From Variovorax sp. PAMC26660 (GTDB lineage: Bacteria > Pseudomonadota > Gammaproteobacteria > Burkholderiales > Burkholderiaceae_C): a DNA stretch of 64,000 nt. The translations under genes were made by a program, and so were the position numbers. The notes beneath the pieces are model-generated. The model worked only from the letters and a program-made list of their open reading frames with translations. It made no database searches and had not been told where the DNA came from. Location: assembly GCF_014302995.1 (NCBI RefSeq), contig NZ_CP060295.1, positions 3,897,501-3,961,500 of the forward strand. Reading direction: 5' to 3'. Shown one piece after another: positions 42,003-50,905 of this stretch; within the stretch, counting starts at the first letter, position 1; each line of letters starts with the position of its first letter.

Positions 42003-42790
42003 GTTGCGACTTCCTCCAGCGCGTCCGTCGTGGCCACGCAGCTCGTGTCCAGCGGCAGCACGCACAACACCTTGCCGCCCAGCGTCAGCACAAGGCCGAT
42101 CCGGCCGCCGATCTGCATGACCTGGCAGACCGCGCGTGGCGCACCGGCATTGGCCACCGAGGCCGACATCGTGAAGGCTCGCGTCGGCGGCTGCCGCAGC
42201 ATCGCGAACAATTGCGTTGGATCGCAGGCATGCAGCGCCTGCCGGTACACGCGAAAGCTGGCTTCCGATTCGCCATCGCCCCAGCCGTCGTCCAGGCTCT
42301 TGTCCTGACGCAGCCGCAACAGCGCGCGATGCAGTTGTTGCCGGCATGCCGCTTCGGTCTTGCCGCTGGCCTGTGCAATCTCCTTGAAGCTGGCCTCGAA
42401 GACTTCACGCAGCAGCACGGCGGCGGCGTCCGGCGGCGACAACCGGGTGGCCAGCAGGCGCAATGCCTGTGCCGTCGACTCGGCCACCGCTGCGTCGTCC
42501 TCCGCCGAAGGCGCCTCGTGCGCGATGGTGTGCTGCGCTTCGGCGCCCTGCAGCCACGCCTGCATCCAGTTGCGCCGCCGCAGCCGGTCGATGGCCAGGT
42601 GCTGCATCACCGTGGTCAGCCAGGCCTGCGCTGCATCGAGTTCGTGGGTGTGTCCGGCTTCCAGCGCGCGCAGGTAGGTGTCCTGCACCGCATCCTCGGC
42701 CTCCGCCTTGCCGCCGAGCAGGCGCATGGCGGCGCGAACCAGCCGGCCGCGGTGCGCCGGGAATTGCGACAGATAGCGTTCATCGAGCAT
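41999..42790 (-). CDS. ECF-type RNA polymerase sigma factor with C-terminal extension
   Basis: 263-aa sigma-70-family factor of the extracytoplasmic function type. Seen: region 2 (residues 10-75, LVRAAMRLLGGKAEAEDAVQ, TYLRALE, HLAIDRLRRRNW) and region 4 (about 120-175, LSPPDAAAVLLREVFEASFK, EIAQASGKTEAACRQQLHRA). About 80 extra residues follow (FRVYRQALHACDPTQLFAML and a beta-rich tail with VCQVMQIGGRIGLVLTLGG), recalling the C-terminal sensor domains of SigJ/ECF41-type factors but without their signature motifs. No anti-sigma gene is adjacent; the extension may replace one. Start Met at 42790. Confidence 0.88.
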   Translation of the reverse strand: MLDERYLSQFPAHRGRLVRAAMRLLGGKAEAEDAVQDTYLRALEAGHTHELDAAQAWLTTVMQHLAIDRLRRRNWMQAWLQGAEAQHTIAHEAPSAEDDAAVAESTAQALRLLATRLSPPDAAAVLLREVFEASFKEIAQASGKTEAACRQQLHRALLRLRQDKSLDDGWGDGESEASFRVYRQALHACDPTQLFAMLRQPPTRAFTMSASVANAGAPRAVCQVMQIGGRIGLVLTLGGKVLCVLPLDTSCVATTDALEEVAT

Positions 42791-42873
42791 CGGCGCAGCT
42801 TGCCACAGCGCAGGCAATGTCACGAAACTGTGGGCTTGTTCGTCAAGACAGTTCAACCACAGGAGCTTTCTCC

Positions 42874-43488
42874 ATGCAGCCGATGTTCTCAATGGAAACC
42901 GACGACGACACCAAGCCTGCGGCCATCGCCGAGCCGCGCAACTCCTACCTGGAGGAAAAGGCATTCAAATCGCGCACGCTGCTGATTTTCGGCACCATCA
43001 CCGACGTCGTGGCCGCCGACGTGACGCGCCGGCTCATCGCGCTCGATGCGGACAGCCAGCAACCCATCGACATCCTCGTGAGTTCGCCGGGCGGCCACCT
43101 GGAGTCGGGCGATGCCATCCACGACATCGTGCGTTTCATCAGCGCGCCGGTGAACATGATCGGCACCGGCTGGGTCGGCAGCGCGGCCACGCATCTGTTC
43201 CTGTCGGCGCCACGCGAACGGCGCGTGTGCCTGCCCAACACGCGCTTCCTGATCCACCAGCCCAGCGGTGGTGCGGGTGGTCAGGCTACCGACATCGCGA
43301 TCCAGGCGCAGGAAATCATCAAGGCCCGCCTGCGCATCGCGCACGAGATCGCGCGGGAAACCGGCAAGCCGCTGGAGGTGGTGCTGGCCGACATCGAGCG
43401 CGACCGCTGGCTGTCGGCCCAGGAGGCGGTGGAATACGGACTGGTCTCGCGCATCATCCAGCGCAAGACCGAGCTGCAGCAGGCCTGA
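42874..43488 (+). CDS. Orphan ClpP-like serine peptidase
   Basis: 204-aa protein of the ClpP family, divergent from canonical ClpP. The catalytic triad is intact and correctly spaced: Ser103 (GWVGSAATHL), His128 (FLIHQPSGG) and Asp177 (IERDRWLSAQEAVEYGL), the 25- and 49-residue intervals of E. coli ClpP. The usual GQAASMG around the serine is replaced by GWVGSAA, and the N-terminal ~30 residues are longer and acidic. No clpX or clpA is adjacent, so this is probably a paralogue of the housekeeping ClpP. AGGAG lies 8 bp before the start. It is divergent from the sigma gene. Confidence 0.9.
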   Translation: MQPMFSMETDDDTKPAAIAEPRNSYLEEKAFKSRTLLIFGTITDVVAADVTRRLIALDADSQQPIDILVSSPGGHLESGDAIHDIVRFISAPVNMIGTGWVGSAATHLFLSAPRERRVCLPNTRFLIHQPSGGAGGQATDIAIQAQEIIKARLRIAHEIARETGKPLEVVLADIERDRWLSAQEAVEYGLVSRIIQRKTELQQA

Positions 43489-43496
43489 TCAGGCCT
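43481..43496. repeat. 16-bp perfect palindrome containing two opposed stop codons
   Basis: AGGCCTGATCAGGCCT is its own reverse complement. Its centre TGATCA supplies the TGA of the ClpP-like gene on one strand and the TGA of the RidA gene on the other, with no base between the two genes. It may act as a compact bidirectional transcription stop. Confidence 0.85.
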
Positions 43497-43878
43497 TGGG
43501 CTTGTAGGCGACCACGTCGATCTCGACGCGCGCATCGATCATCAACCGTGCCTCGGTGGTCGAGCGTGCCGGCTTGTTCTCACCGAAGTAGCCCATGTAG
43601 ATGCGGTTGAAGGCACCAAAGTCGCGCGCATCCTGCAGCCACACGGTGCTCTTGCACACGTCGTCGAGCGTGGCGCCGGCCAGTGCCAGCACGGTCTTCA
43701 GGTTCTCCATCACCTGGCGCGTCTGCGCCTCGATGCCGCCCACCACGAGCTCGCCTTCCTTGTTCACGGGCACCTGCCCCGACACATAGACGAAGTCGCC
43801 GGCACGCACGGCCGGGGAGAAGGGGCGGACCTGGCGGTCGGAAGCAAGGGGCGGGGCGCCGAGGTATTCGAGCGGCAT
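43489..43878 (-). CDS. RidA family enamine/imine deaminase
   Basis: 129-aa RidA/YjgF/YER057c protein; members hydrolyse reactive enamine/imine intermediates such as 2-aminoacrylate released by PLP-dependent dehydratases. Seen: the N-terminal PFSPAVRAGDFVYVSGQVPV, IEAQTRQVMENLKTVLALAG, the conserved CKSTVWLQDARDFGAFN, and the arginine-bearing RSTTEARLMIDARVEIDVVAY (RidA has the critical Arg at this point). It is divergent from the D-amino-acid catabolic operon (191 bp between starts) whose PLP-dependent deaminase would generate such intermediates. Confidence 0.92.
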   Translation of the reverse strand: MPLEYLGAPPLASDRQVRPFSPAVRAGDFVYVSGQVPVNKEGELVVGGIEAQTRQVMENLKTVLALAGATLDDVCKSTVWLQDARDFGAFNRIYMGYFGENKPARSTTEARLMIDARVEIDVVAYKPKA

Positions 43879-43934
43879 GGAGATCTCCTGAGTTGGAAAA
43901 AGAATGGGGGAAAGGGAGCGCCGAGTATCAATCC

Positions 43935-43977
43935 AATCTGAAAATCTATTTCAGATTAACCCTTCAACAAGGGTTAA
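43935..43977. promoter_or_regulatory. Two adjacent perfect dyads, candidate RpiR-family operators
   Basis: AATCTGAAA-ATCTA-TTTCAGATT (43935-43957) and TTAACCCTT-CAAC-AAGGGTTAA (43956-43977) are two perfect 9-bp-arm inverted repeats that share two bases. They lie between the divergent ridA and the peptide-binding-protein gene, 90-135 bp upstream of the latter. The GAAA-N5-TTTC core resembles sites I recall for RpiR-family regulators, one of which is encoded in the operon. Confidence 0.6.
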
Positions 43978-44069
43978 CACGGATGATTTGGCATGAATAC
44001 TGCTTCAAAGTCCGGGCCGAAAAGAAAATTTCTTTCACAAACCTCGATCGCCCCATGAAGGAGTTCCCC

Positions 44070-45656
44070 ATGACCCATGCCGCCCACGCCGGTCTTGTCG
44101 TCCAGCGCCTGCCGAAGCTGTCCAAGCGCAGCCTGCTGGGTGCGTCCCTGCTCGCGATGCTGTGCGCCGCGCTGCCCCAGCAGCAAGCGCATGCGCAAGG
44201 CCCGCGCAACTTCGCCACGCTGGCGATGGTGGCCGAGCCGCAGACGCTCGACCCTATGGCGTCGACCGCCGACCTGGTCGGAACCATCATGCAGCACGTG
44301 TACGAAACGCTCTACACCTTCGACGCCAAGTGGAACGTGGTGCCGATGCTGGCCGAGGGCATGCCGAAGATTTCAGCCGACGGCAAGACCTACGCGATCA
44401 CCCTGCGCAAGGGCGTGATGCTGCACAACGGCCGCGAACTCACGGCCGACGATGTGGTCGCCAGCCTGCAGCGCTGGATGGACCAGTCGCCGCGCGGCAA
44501 GGCCGTGGGCAAGGAAATAGACAGCCTCAAGGCCAAGGGCCCGCTCGCCATCGAGGTCGTGCTGAAAGAGCCCTATGCGCCGCTGCTCTCGCAGTTCGCG
44601 CTGCCCAGCGGCATGGCGGCCATCATGGCGAAGGACTCGATCGCTTCGCCGCTGAAGGAATTCGTCGGCACCGGCCCCTACAAGTTCAAGGAGCGCCGCC
44701 CCGACCAGTTCGTGCTGCTCACGCGCTTCGACAAATATTCGGCGCGCAAGGAGCCGGCCAGCGGCTACGGCGGCAAGCGCGAAGCCGCCATCGAAGAGCT
44801 GCGCTTCGTGCCCGTGCCCAACGCCAGCACGCGCGTTGAAGGCGCGCTGGCCGGCCAGTACGACTTTGCCGACCTGCTGCCTGTGGAAGCCCTGCCGCGC
44901 CTGGAAGCCTCGGGCGGCAAGACGCTGCCGATCATGACGCCGTCCTTCGGCTTCCCGTACCTCGTGCTCAACACCAAGGAAGGCGTGGCCGCCAACCCGG
45001 CCGTGCGCCAGGCGATCCAGACCGCCCTGGGCGAAGGCGAAATGCTCGCGGCCGGCTTCGGCGACACGCGCTTCTTCGTGGCCGAGGGCAACCACTTCCC
45101 CAAGGGCTCGCCGTTCTATTCGGCCTCGGGCGTCACGCAGTACAACCAGCGCAACGCACCCAAGGCCAAGGAACTCGCGGCCAAGGCCGGCTACAAGGGC
45201 GAGCCGATCCGCGTGCTCACCAGCCGCCAGTACGACTTTCACTACAACATGGCGCTGCTGATGGCCGAGCAGCTCAAGCGCGCCGGCTTCAAGGTCGACC
45301 TCAACGTGGTCGACTGGGCCACGCTGGTGCAGCGCCGCAACGACTCGAAGCTGTGGGACATCTACGTCACCCACTCGGGCCAGTTCCCCGAGCCGATGCT
45401 CTCGCCGCCGCAGCTCGGCGACGGCGCGCCCGGCTGGTGGGATTCGCCCGCCAAGAAGGCGGCGCTGAATGCCTTCAACACCGAGAGCGATCCGGCCAAG
45501 CGCGGCGCGCTGTGGGGCAAGGTGCAGCAGGTCGTCTATGACGAAGTGCCGTACATCAACATCGGCAAGTTCAACGGCCTCTCGGCCAAGAGCCCGGCGC
45601 TGGACAACTACACGCCCGCGACCTGGCCGTTCTTCTGGAACGCGAAGATCAAGTAA
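44070..45656 (+). CDS. Peptide ABC transporter substrate-binding protein (family 5)
   Basis: 528-aa periplasmic binding protein of the DppA/OppA family. Seen: a long basic signal peptide with LPKLSKRSLLGASLLAMLCA ending AHAQ near residue 43, then LAMVAEPQTLDPMASTADL, the family signature around TYAITLRKGVMLHNGRELTADDV, and EVPYINIGKFNGLSAKSP at the C-terminus. The Met at 44070 is preferred over that at 44055 because AAGGAG stands 6 bp before it. First gene of the importer operon; substrate inferred to be peptides or N-acyl-D-amino acids from the downstream enzymes. Confidence 0.93.
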   Translation: MTHAAHAGLVVQRLPKLSKRSLLGASLLAMLCAALPQQQAHAQGPRNFATLAMVAEPQTLDPMASTADLVGTIMQHVYETLYTFDAKWNVVPMLAEGMPKISADGKTYAITLRKGVMLHNGRELTADDVVASLQRWMDQSPRGKAVGKEIDSLKAKGPLAIEVVLKEPYAPLLSQFALPSGMAAIMAKDSIASPLKEFVGTGPYKFKERRPDQFVLLTRFDKYSARKEPASGYGGKREAAIEELRFVPVPNASTRVEGALAGQYDFADLLPVEALPRLEASGGKTLPIMTPSFGFPYLVLNTKEGVAANPAVRQAIQTALGEGEMLAAGFGDTRFFVAEGNHFPKGSPFYSASGVTQYNQRNAPKAKELAAKAGYKGEPIRVLTSRQYDFHYNMALLMAEQLKRAGFKVDLNVVDWATLVQRRNDSKLWDIYVTHSGQFPEPMLSPPQLGDGAPGWWDSPAKKAALNAFNTESDPAKRGALWGKVQQVVYDEVPYINIGKFNGLSAKSPALDNYTPATWPFFWNAKIK

Positions 45657-45674
45657 GGCACAGGGAACACAGCC

Positions 45675-46934
45675 ATGCCATCGCGTCGCCAACTTCTGCA
45701 AGCCAGCGCACTGGCCTCCGGCCTCGGAGCCCTTGGCCTCACGGCCTCTACCGTCCAGGCCGCAACGTCCGGCCCGGTCTATGCCTACGTCGGCACCTAC
45801 AGCGACGGCGGCAAGCCGTGGCGCGGCGGGCGTGGCCTGGGCGTGCACCAGTTCGTGGTCGACAGCGCCACCGGTGCGCTCAAGCCCATCCCCGGTGCAC
45901 CACCGGCCGTGGCCAGCACCGGCGACAACGCCAAGCTGCGCAACCCTGCATCGCTGGCGCGCCATCCGACCTTGCCCATGCTCTATGCGGCCAACGAGTT
46001 CGAGGCCGGTTCGGTCTCGGCCTTTCGCATCGGCGCGAACGGCGCGCTGTCGTTCGTGGCCGAGGTGGCCTGCGGCGGCAAGGACCCGGCCTACATCAGC
46101 GTGCATCCCGATGGGCGCTTTCTCTTCACGGCCAACTATGCCAGCGGCGATGTCAGCGTGATCGCCTTGCGCGCCGACGGCACGCCGGATGCCGACCGCG
46201 CGGCCGTCGTCTACAAGGACGTCGAGGCCTGTGGCGCATCCACCCCATGCAAGCCCGGCGCCGACGTGGTGCCGGCCGCGGCCCGTTCGCATGAAGGCTT
46301 TGCCACCAGCGACCACGACGGCCCGCACGCCCACATGGTGCACAGCGACCCCGGCGGCAACTTCGTGCTGGTGGCCGACCTGGGGCTCGATCGCGTCATC
46401 TCTTACCGCTTCGACCGCAGCACCGGCGTGCTGAGCCAGCCCAGCACGGTGGCGGTGTCCGAAAGCTCGGGTGCGCGCCATTTCATCTTCCATCCGAACG
46501 GCAAGTGGTTCTATCTGGTGAATGAAGAGGCATCGACCATCGCCTTCATGCGCTACGACAACCGCACCGGCGTGCTGACGCCGGTGAGCGAAACCTCGGC
46601 GCTGCCGGCCGGCTTCAAGGGCACCAGCTATGCATCGGGCATCCGCATGCTGCCGGATGGCCAGCACTTCGTGTCGCTGAACCGCCTGCACGATTCGATC
46701 TCGCTGTTCAAGATCGACGCACGCACCGGCGCGCCCACGCTGGTGCGCGAGGAATGGACGCGCGGCAACTACCCGCGCAGCTGCACGCTCGACCCGAGCG
46801 GCAAGTTCCTCTATGTGTGCCACAACAAGCAGGGTGACAACGTGACGGTCTTCCGCGTGCAGGGCGGCGACGTCAAGTTCACCGGCCAGTACGTGGCCGT
46901 GGGCAGCGCGGCAGCCATCGAGTTTTCGCGCTGA
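45675..46934 (+). CDS. Tat-exported seven-bladed beta-propeller lactonase
   Basis: 419-aa protein of the 6-phosphogluconolactonase (Pgl/lactonase) beta-propeller family. Seen: a twin-arginine leader (SRRQLLQASALASG through VQAA), then YAYVGTYSDGG, SLARHPTLPMLYAANE, PAYISVHPDGRFLFTANY, HDGPHAHMVHSDPGGNFVLV, and repeated blade motifs to the C-terminus. Export by TatABC is inferred from the leader. It lies between the binding protein and permease genes of an ABC importer, an unusual place, so it may act on the imported compound in the periplasm. A diverged paralogue lies at the far end of the locus (54607-55881). Confidence 0.88.
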   Translation: MPSRRQLLQASALASGLGALGLTASTVQAATSGPVYAYVGTYSDGGKPWRGGRGLGVHQFVVDSATGALKPIPGAPPAVASTGDNAKLRNPASLARHPTLPMLYAANEFEAGSVSAFRIGANGALSFVAEVACGGKDPAYISVHPDGRFLFTANYASGDVSVIALRADGTPDADRAAVVYKDVEACGASTPCKPGADVVPAAARSHEGFATSDHDGPHAHMVHSDPGGNFVLVADLGLDRVISYRFDRSTGVLSQPSTVAVSESSGARHFIFHPNGKWFYLVNEEASTIAFMRYDNRTGVLTPVSETSALPAGFKGTSYASGIRMLPDGQHFVSLNRLHDSISLFKIDARTGAPTLVREEWTRGNYPRSCTLDPSGKFLYVCHNKQGDNVTVFRVQGGDVKFTGQYVAVGSAAAIEFSR

Positions 46935-46948
46935 GCGAGGAGATATTC

Positions 46949-47890
46949 TTGTTTCGCTACATAGCTTCCCGCCTTGCCGGCATGCTCGTCGTGCTGGGCA
47001 TCGTGGCGGTGCTCGTCTTCGTGCTCACGCGCGCAGCCTCGGGTGATCCGATCTCGGTGCTGCTGGGCGACCAGGCCACGGCCGTGGACATCGCCCGCGT
47101 GCAAAAGGAATACGGCCTCGATAAGCCGCTGCCCGTGCAGTTCGGCTACTGGCTGCGCGAAGTGCTGCAGGGCAATCTCGGCACCTCGATCTTTCTGCAG
47201 CGCCCGGTCACGCAGGCACTGTGGGAGCGCGCAGAACCCACCACGCTGCTCGCGTTGATGGCCGTGGCCATCGCCGCGCTGATCGGCGTGCCCTGCGGCA
47301 TCGTCTCCGCCGTGTTCCGCGGGCGCGTGGTCGACCAGCTCTTCACCGGCATCGCGATGCTGGGCGCGAGCATCCCGAGCTTCTGGCTCGGCATCGTGCT
47401 CATACAGATCTTTGCCGTGTCCTTCGGCTGGTTTCCGGTGTCGGGCTACGGCGCACCCGATGCGGCACTGGCCGAGCGGCTGCACTCGCTGGTGCTGCCG
47501 GCTGCCGTACTGGGCCTCTTGAACTCGGCGCTCATCATCCGCTTCACGCGCGCCTCGATGCTCGACGTGCTCGGTGAAGACTATGTGCGCACCGCGCGCT
47601 CCAAGGGCCTGAGCGAAAGCACGGTGGTGCTCAAGCACGCGCTGCGCAATGCGCTGGTGCCCATCGTCACGGTGATCGGCCTGACGGTTGCGCTGATGAT
47701 CGGCGGCGCCGTCATCACCGAGACCGTGTTCGGCCTGCCCGGCGTGGGCAACCTCGTGGTGAGCGCGGTGCTGCGCCGCGACTACCCCGTCATTCAGGGC
47801 GCGCTGCTGGTGATTGCGGCGATCTACGTGCTGATCAATTTCTCCATCGACCTGCTGTACGCGGTGGTCGACCCGCGCGTGAAGGTCTGA
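46949..47890 (+). CDS. Peptide ABC transporter permease (DppB-like)
   Basis: 313-aa inner-membrane permease. It begins at a TTG (46949) preceded by GAGGAG, giving MFRYIASRLAGMLVVLGIVA, the canonical N-terminus; no ATG fits. Seen: six hydrophobic segments, the conserved large periplasmic loop, and the cytoplasmic EAA-type loop EDYVRTARSKGLSESTVVLKHALRNAL that contacts the ATPases, ending LLYAVVDPRVKV. It lies 3 bp before the second permease gene. Confidence 0.93.
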   Translation: MFRYIASRLAGMLVVLGIVAVLVFVLTRAASGDPISVLLGDQATAVDIARVQKEYGLDKPLPVQFGYWLREVLQGNLGTSIFLQRPVTQALWERAEPTTLLALMAVAIAALIGVPCGIVSAVFRGRVVDQLFTGIAMLGASIPSFWLGIVLIQIFAVSFGWFPVSGYGAPDAALAERLHSLVLPAAVLGLLNSALIIRFTRASMLDVLGEDYVRTARSKGLSESTVVLKHALRNALVPIVTVIGLTVALMIGGAVITETVFGLPGVGNLVVSAVLRRDYPVIQGALLVIAAIYVLINFSIDLLYAVVDPRVKV

Positions 47891-47893
47891 AGA

Positions 47894-48729
47894 ATGCAAA
47901 TGCCAAGAATGCTCCGCCAGCTGATGCACCGCCGCATCGTGATGGTCTCCGCGCTGGTGCTGCTGGTCATCGCGATCATGGCGATCGGCGCGCCGCTGTT
48001 CGCCTCCGCAGACCCCAACGACACGGCCGTGCTGCAGCGCCTGAAGGCACCGAGCGCCGAACACCTGCTGGGCACCGACGAACTCGGGCGCGACATGTAT
48101 TCGCGCATCGTGCACGGTGCGCGCTACTCGCTGGCCATCGCTGCGCTCACTGCCCTGGGCTCGGTCATCGCAGGCACGGTGCTGGGCCTGATGGCCGGCT
48201 TCTTCCGCCGGCTCGACACGCCGCTGATGCGCGTGGTCGACGCGATGATGTCCTTCCCCGACATCCTGCTGGCCATCGCGTTGGTGGCCATCCTCGGGCC
48301 CTCGCTGATGAACACCGTGCTGGCGCTGGTGCTGGTCTACACGCCGCGCGTGGCGCGGGTGGTGCGGGCCTCGACGCTGGTGGTGCGCGAGCTGCTGTTC
48401 GTGGAAGCGGTGCGCGCGCTGGGTGTTCGCACCTCGCGCATTTTGTGGCGCCACATATTGCCGAACCTGATGTCACCGATCCTCGTGCAGGTGTCTTTCA
48501 TCTTTGCCTACGCGATCCTGGCCGAAGCAGGCCTGTCGTTCCTCGGCGTTGGCGTGCCGCCCGAGATTCCGACCTGGGGCACCATGGTCGCGGGCAGCCA
48601 GCAGTACGCGCACCAGGCCTTCTGGGTGGTGCTGTTCCCGGGGCTCGCGATCATCTTCACGGCGCTGTCGCTGCAGTTGCTGGGTGACGGGGTGCGCGAC
48701 CTGCTCGACCCCAAGCTCAAGAAGACTTC

Positions 48730-48733
<4 letters not shown>
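47894..48733 (+). CDS. Peptide ABC transporter permease (DppC-like)
   Basis: 279-aa second permease. Seen: an N-terminal segment VMVSALVLLVIAIMAIGAPL, the conserved HLLGTDELGRDMYSRIVHGARYSL, and the EAA-loop equivalent RELLFVEAVRALGVRTSRILWRHI, ending GDGVRDLLDPKLKK. The stop overlaps the start of the first ATPase in an ATGA. Together with the upstream permease it forms the translocation channel. Confidence 0.94.
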
Positions 48734-49770
<1,037 letters not shown>

Positions 49771-49792
49771 GAAGCGCACTGCCTGGCGTGTT

Positions 49793-49909
49793 GCTCCTTC
49801 CCCTTCCGGGGGAAGGCTGGGATGGGGACAAGCGGCGTTCGTTCGGCGCAGTGCTTCATCCAATGCCGTCGTGCCCCCACCCCAACCCTCCCCCGGAAGG
49901 GGAGGGAGC
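49793..49909. repeat. Long imperfect inverted repeat inside the transporter operon
   Basis: Arms at 49793-49829 and 49871-49909 are reverse complements over about 36 bp with roughly four mismatches (core CCCTTCCGGGGGA / TCCCCCGGAAGGGG). The loop is about 41 nt. It lies between the two ATPase genes and resembles the dispersed intergenic palindromes of Comamonadaceae genomes. Each arm can also fold on itself through CTTCC..GGAAG. Confidence 0.75.
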
Positions 49910-49927
49910 CAATACAAAACACCCACG

Positions 49928-50905
49928 ATGACCACCGCAGCTCCCCTCATCGAAGTCCGCGGACTCAAGAAATACTTCGGCAGCAGCGACCGCCCGGTGC
50001 GCGCGGTCGACGACGTGTCGTTCGCCATCCAGCCCGGTGAAACGCTCGGCCTCGTCGGCGAATCCGGCTCGGGCAAGAGCACCATCGGCCGCACTGTGCT
50101 GCGGCTGATCGAGCGCACCGAAGGCCAGGTGCTCTACCGGGGCGAGGACATCGGCGCGCTCTCGGGCGAGCGCATGCGCAAGCTGCGCAGCAAGCTGCAG
50201 ATCATCTTCCAGGACCCGTACGCGAGCCTGAACCCGAAGATGCGCATCAGCGCCATCCTCGGCGAGGCGCTGTCCACGCACGGCCTGCACAAGGGCGCGG
50301 CCGCGCGTGACAAGCGCATTGCCGAGCTGCTCGAAACCGTCGGCCTGCGCGCCGAGCACGCGAGCCGCTTTCCGCACGAGTTCTCGGGCGGGCAGCGCCA
50401 GCGCATCGGCGTGGCGCGCGCGCTCGCGGTTGAGCCGGAGTTCATCGTGGCCGACGAGCCGCTGTCCGCGCTCGACGTGTCCATCCAGTCGCAGGTCATC
50501 AACCTGCTGGCCGACCTGCGCGAGCGTCTTGGCCTGACCATGCTCTTCATCTCGCACGACCTCGACGTGGTCGAGTATCTGTGCGATCGCGTGGTGGTGC
50601 TGTACCTGGGCAAGGTGATGGAAGTCGCCACCACCGACGAACTGTTCGCCCGCCCCTCGCACCCCTACACCCAGGCGCTGCTGGCCGCGAGCCCCAAGCC
50701 CGACCCCGAAGTGCAGACCGAGCGCATCGCGCTCAAGGGCGACATTCCCAGCCCCATCTCGCCGCCTTCTGGCTGCGTGTTCCGCACCCGTTGCCCGCAT
50801 GCCATCGAGATCTGCGCGCAGACTGTGCCCGCGCTCGAAGAAATTTCGACCGGACACTACAGCGCCTGCCTCCGCAAAGAACTGCTCTCCAACATTGCCG
50901 CATGA
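49928..50905 (+). CDS. Peptide ABC transporter ATPase (DppF-like)
   Basis: 325-aa cytoplasmic ATPase, partner of the DppD-like subunit. Seen: Walker A GESGSGKST, IIFQDPYASLNPK, signature FSGGQRQRIGVARAL, Walker B IVADEPLSALD, switch His in FISHDLDVV, and the C-terminal cysteine segment PPSGCVFRTRCPHAIEIC. The start at 49928 gives MTTAAPLIEVRGLKKYF. The stop overlaps the deaminase start in an ATGA, tying transport to catabolism. Confidence 0.96.
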   Translation: MTTAAPLIEVRGLKKYFGSSDRPVRAVDDVSFAIQPGETLGLVGESGSGKSTIGRTVLRLIERTEGQVLYRGEDIGALSGERMRKLRSKLQIIFQDPYASLNPKMRISAILGEALSTHGLHKGAAARDKRIAELLETVGLRAEHASRFPHEFSGGQRQRIGVARALAVEPEFIVADEPLSALDVSIQSQVINLLADLRERLGLTMLFISHDLDVVEYLCDRVVVLYLGKVMEVATTDELFARPSHPYTQALLAASPKPDPEVQTERIALKGDIPSPISPPSGCVFRTRCPHAIEICAQTVPALEEISTGHYSACLRKELLSNIAA

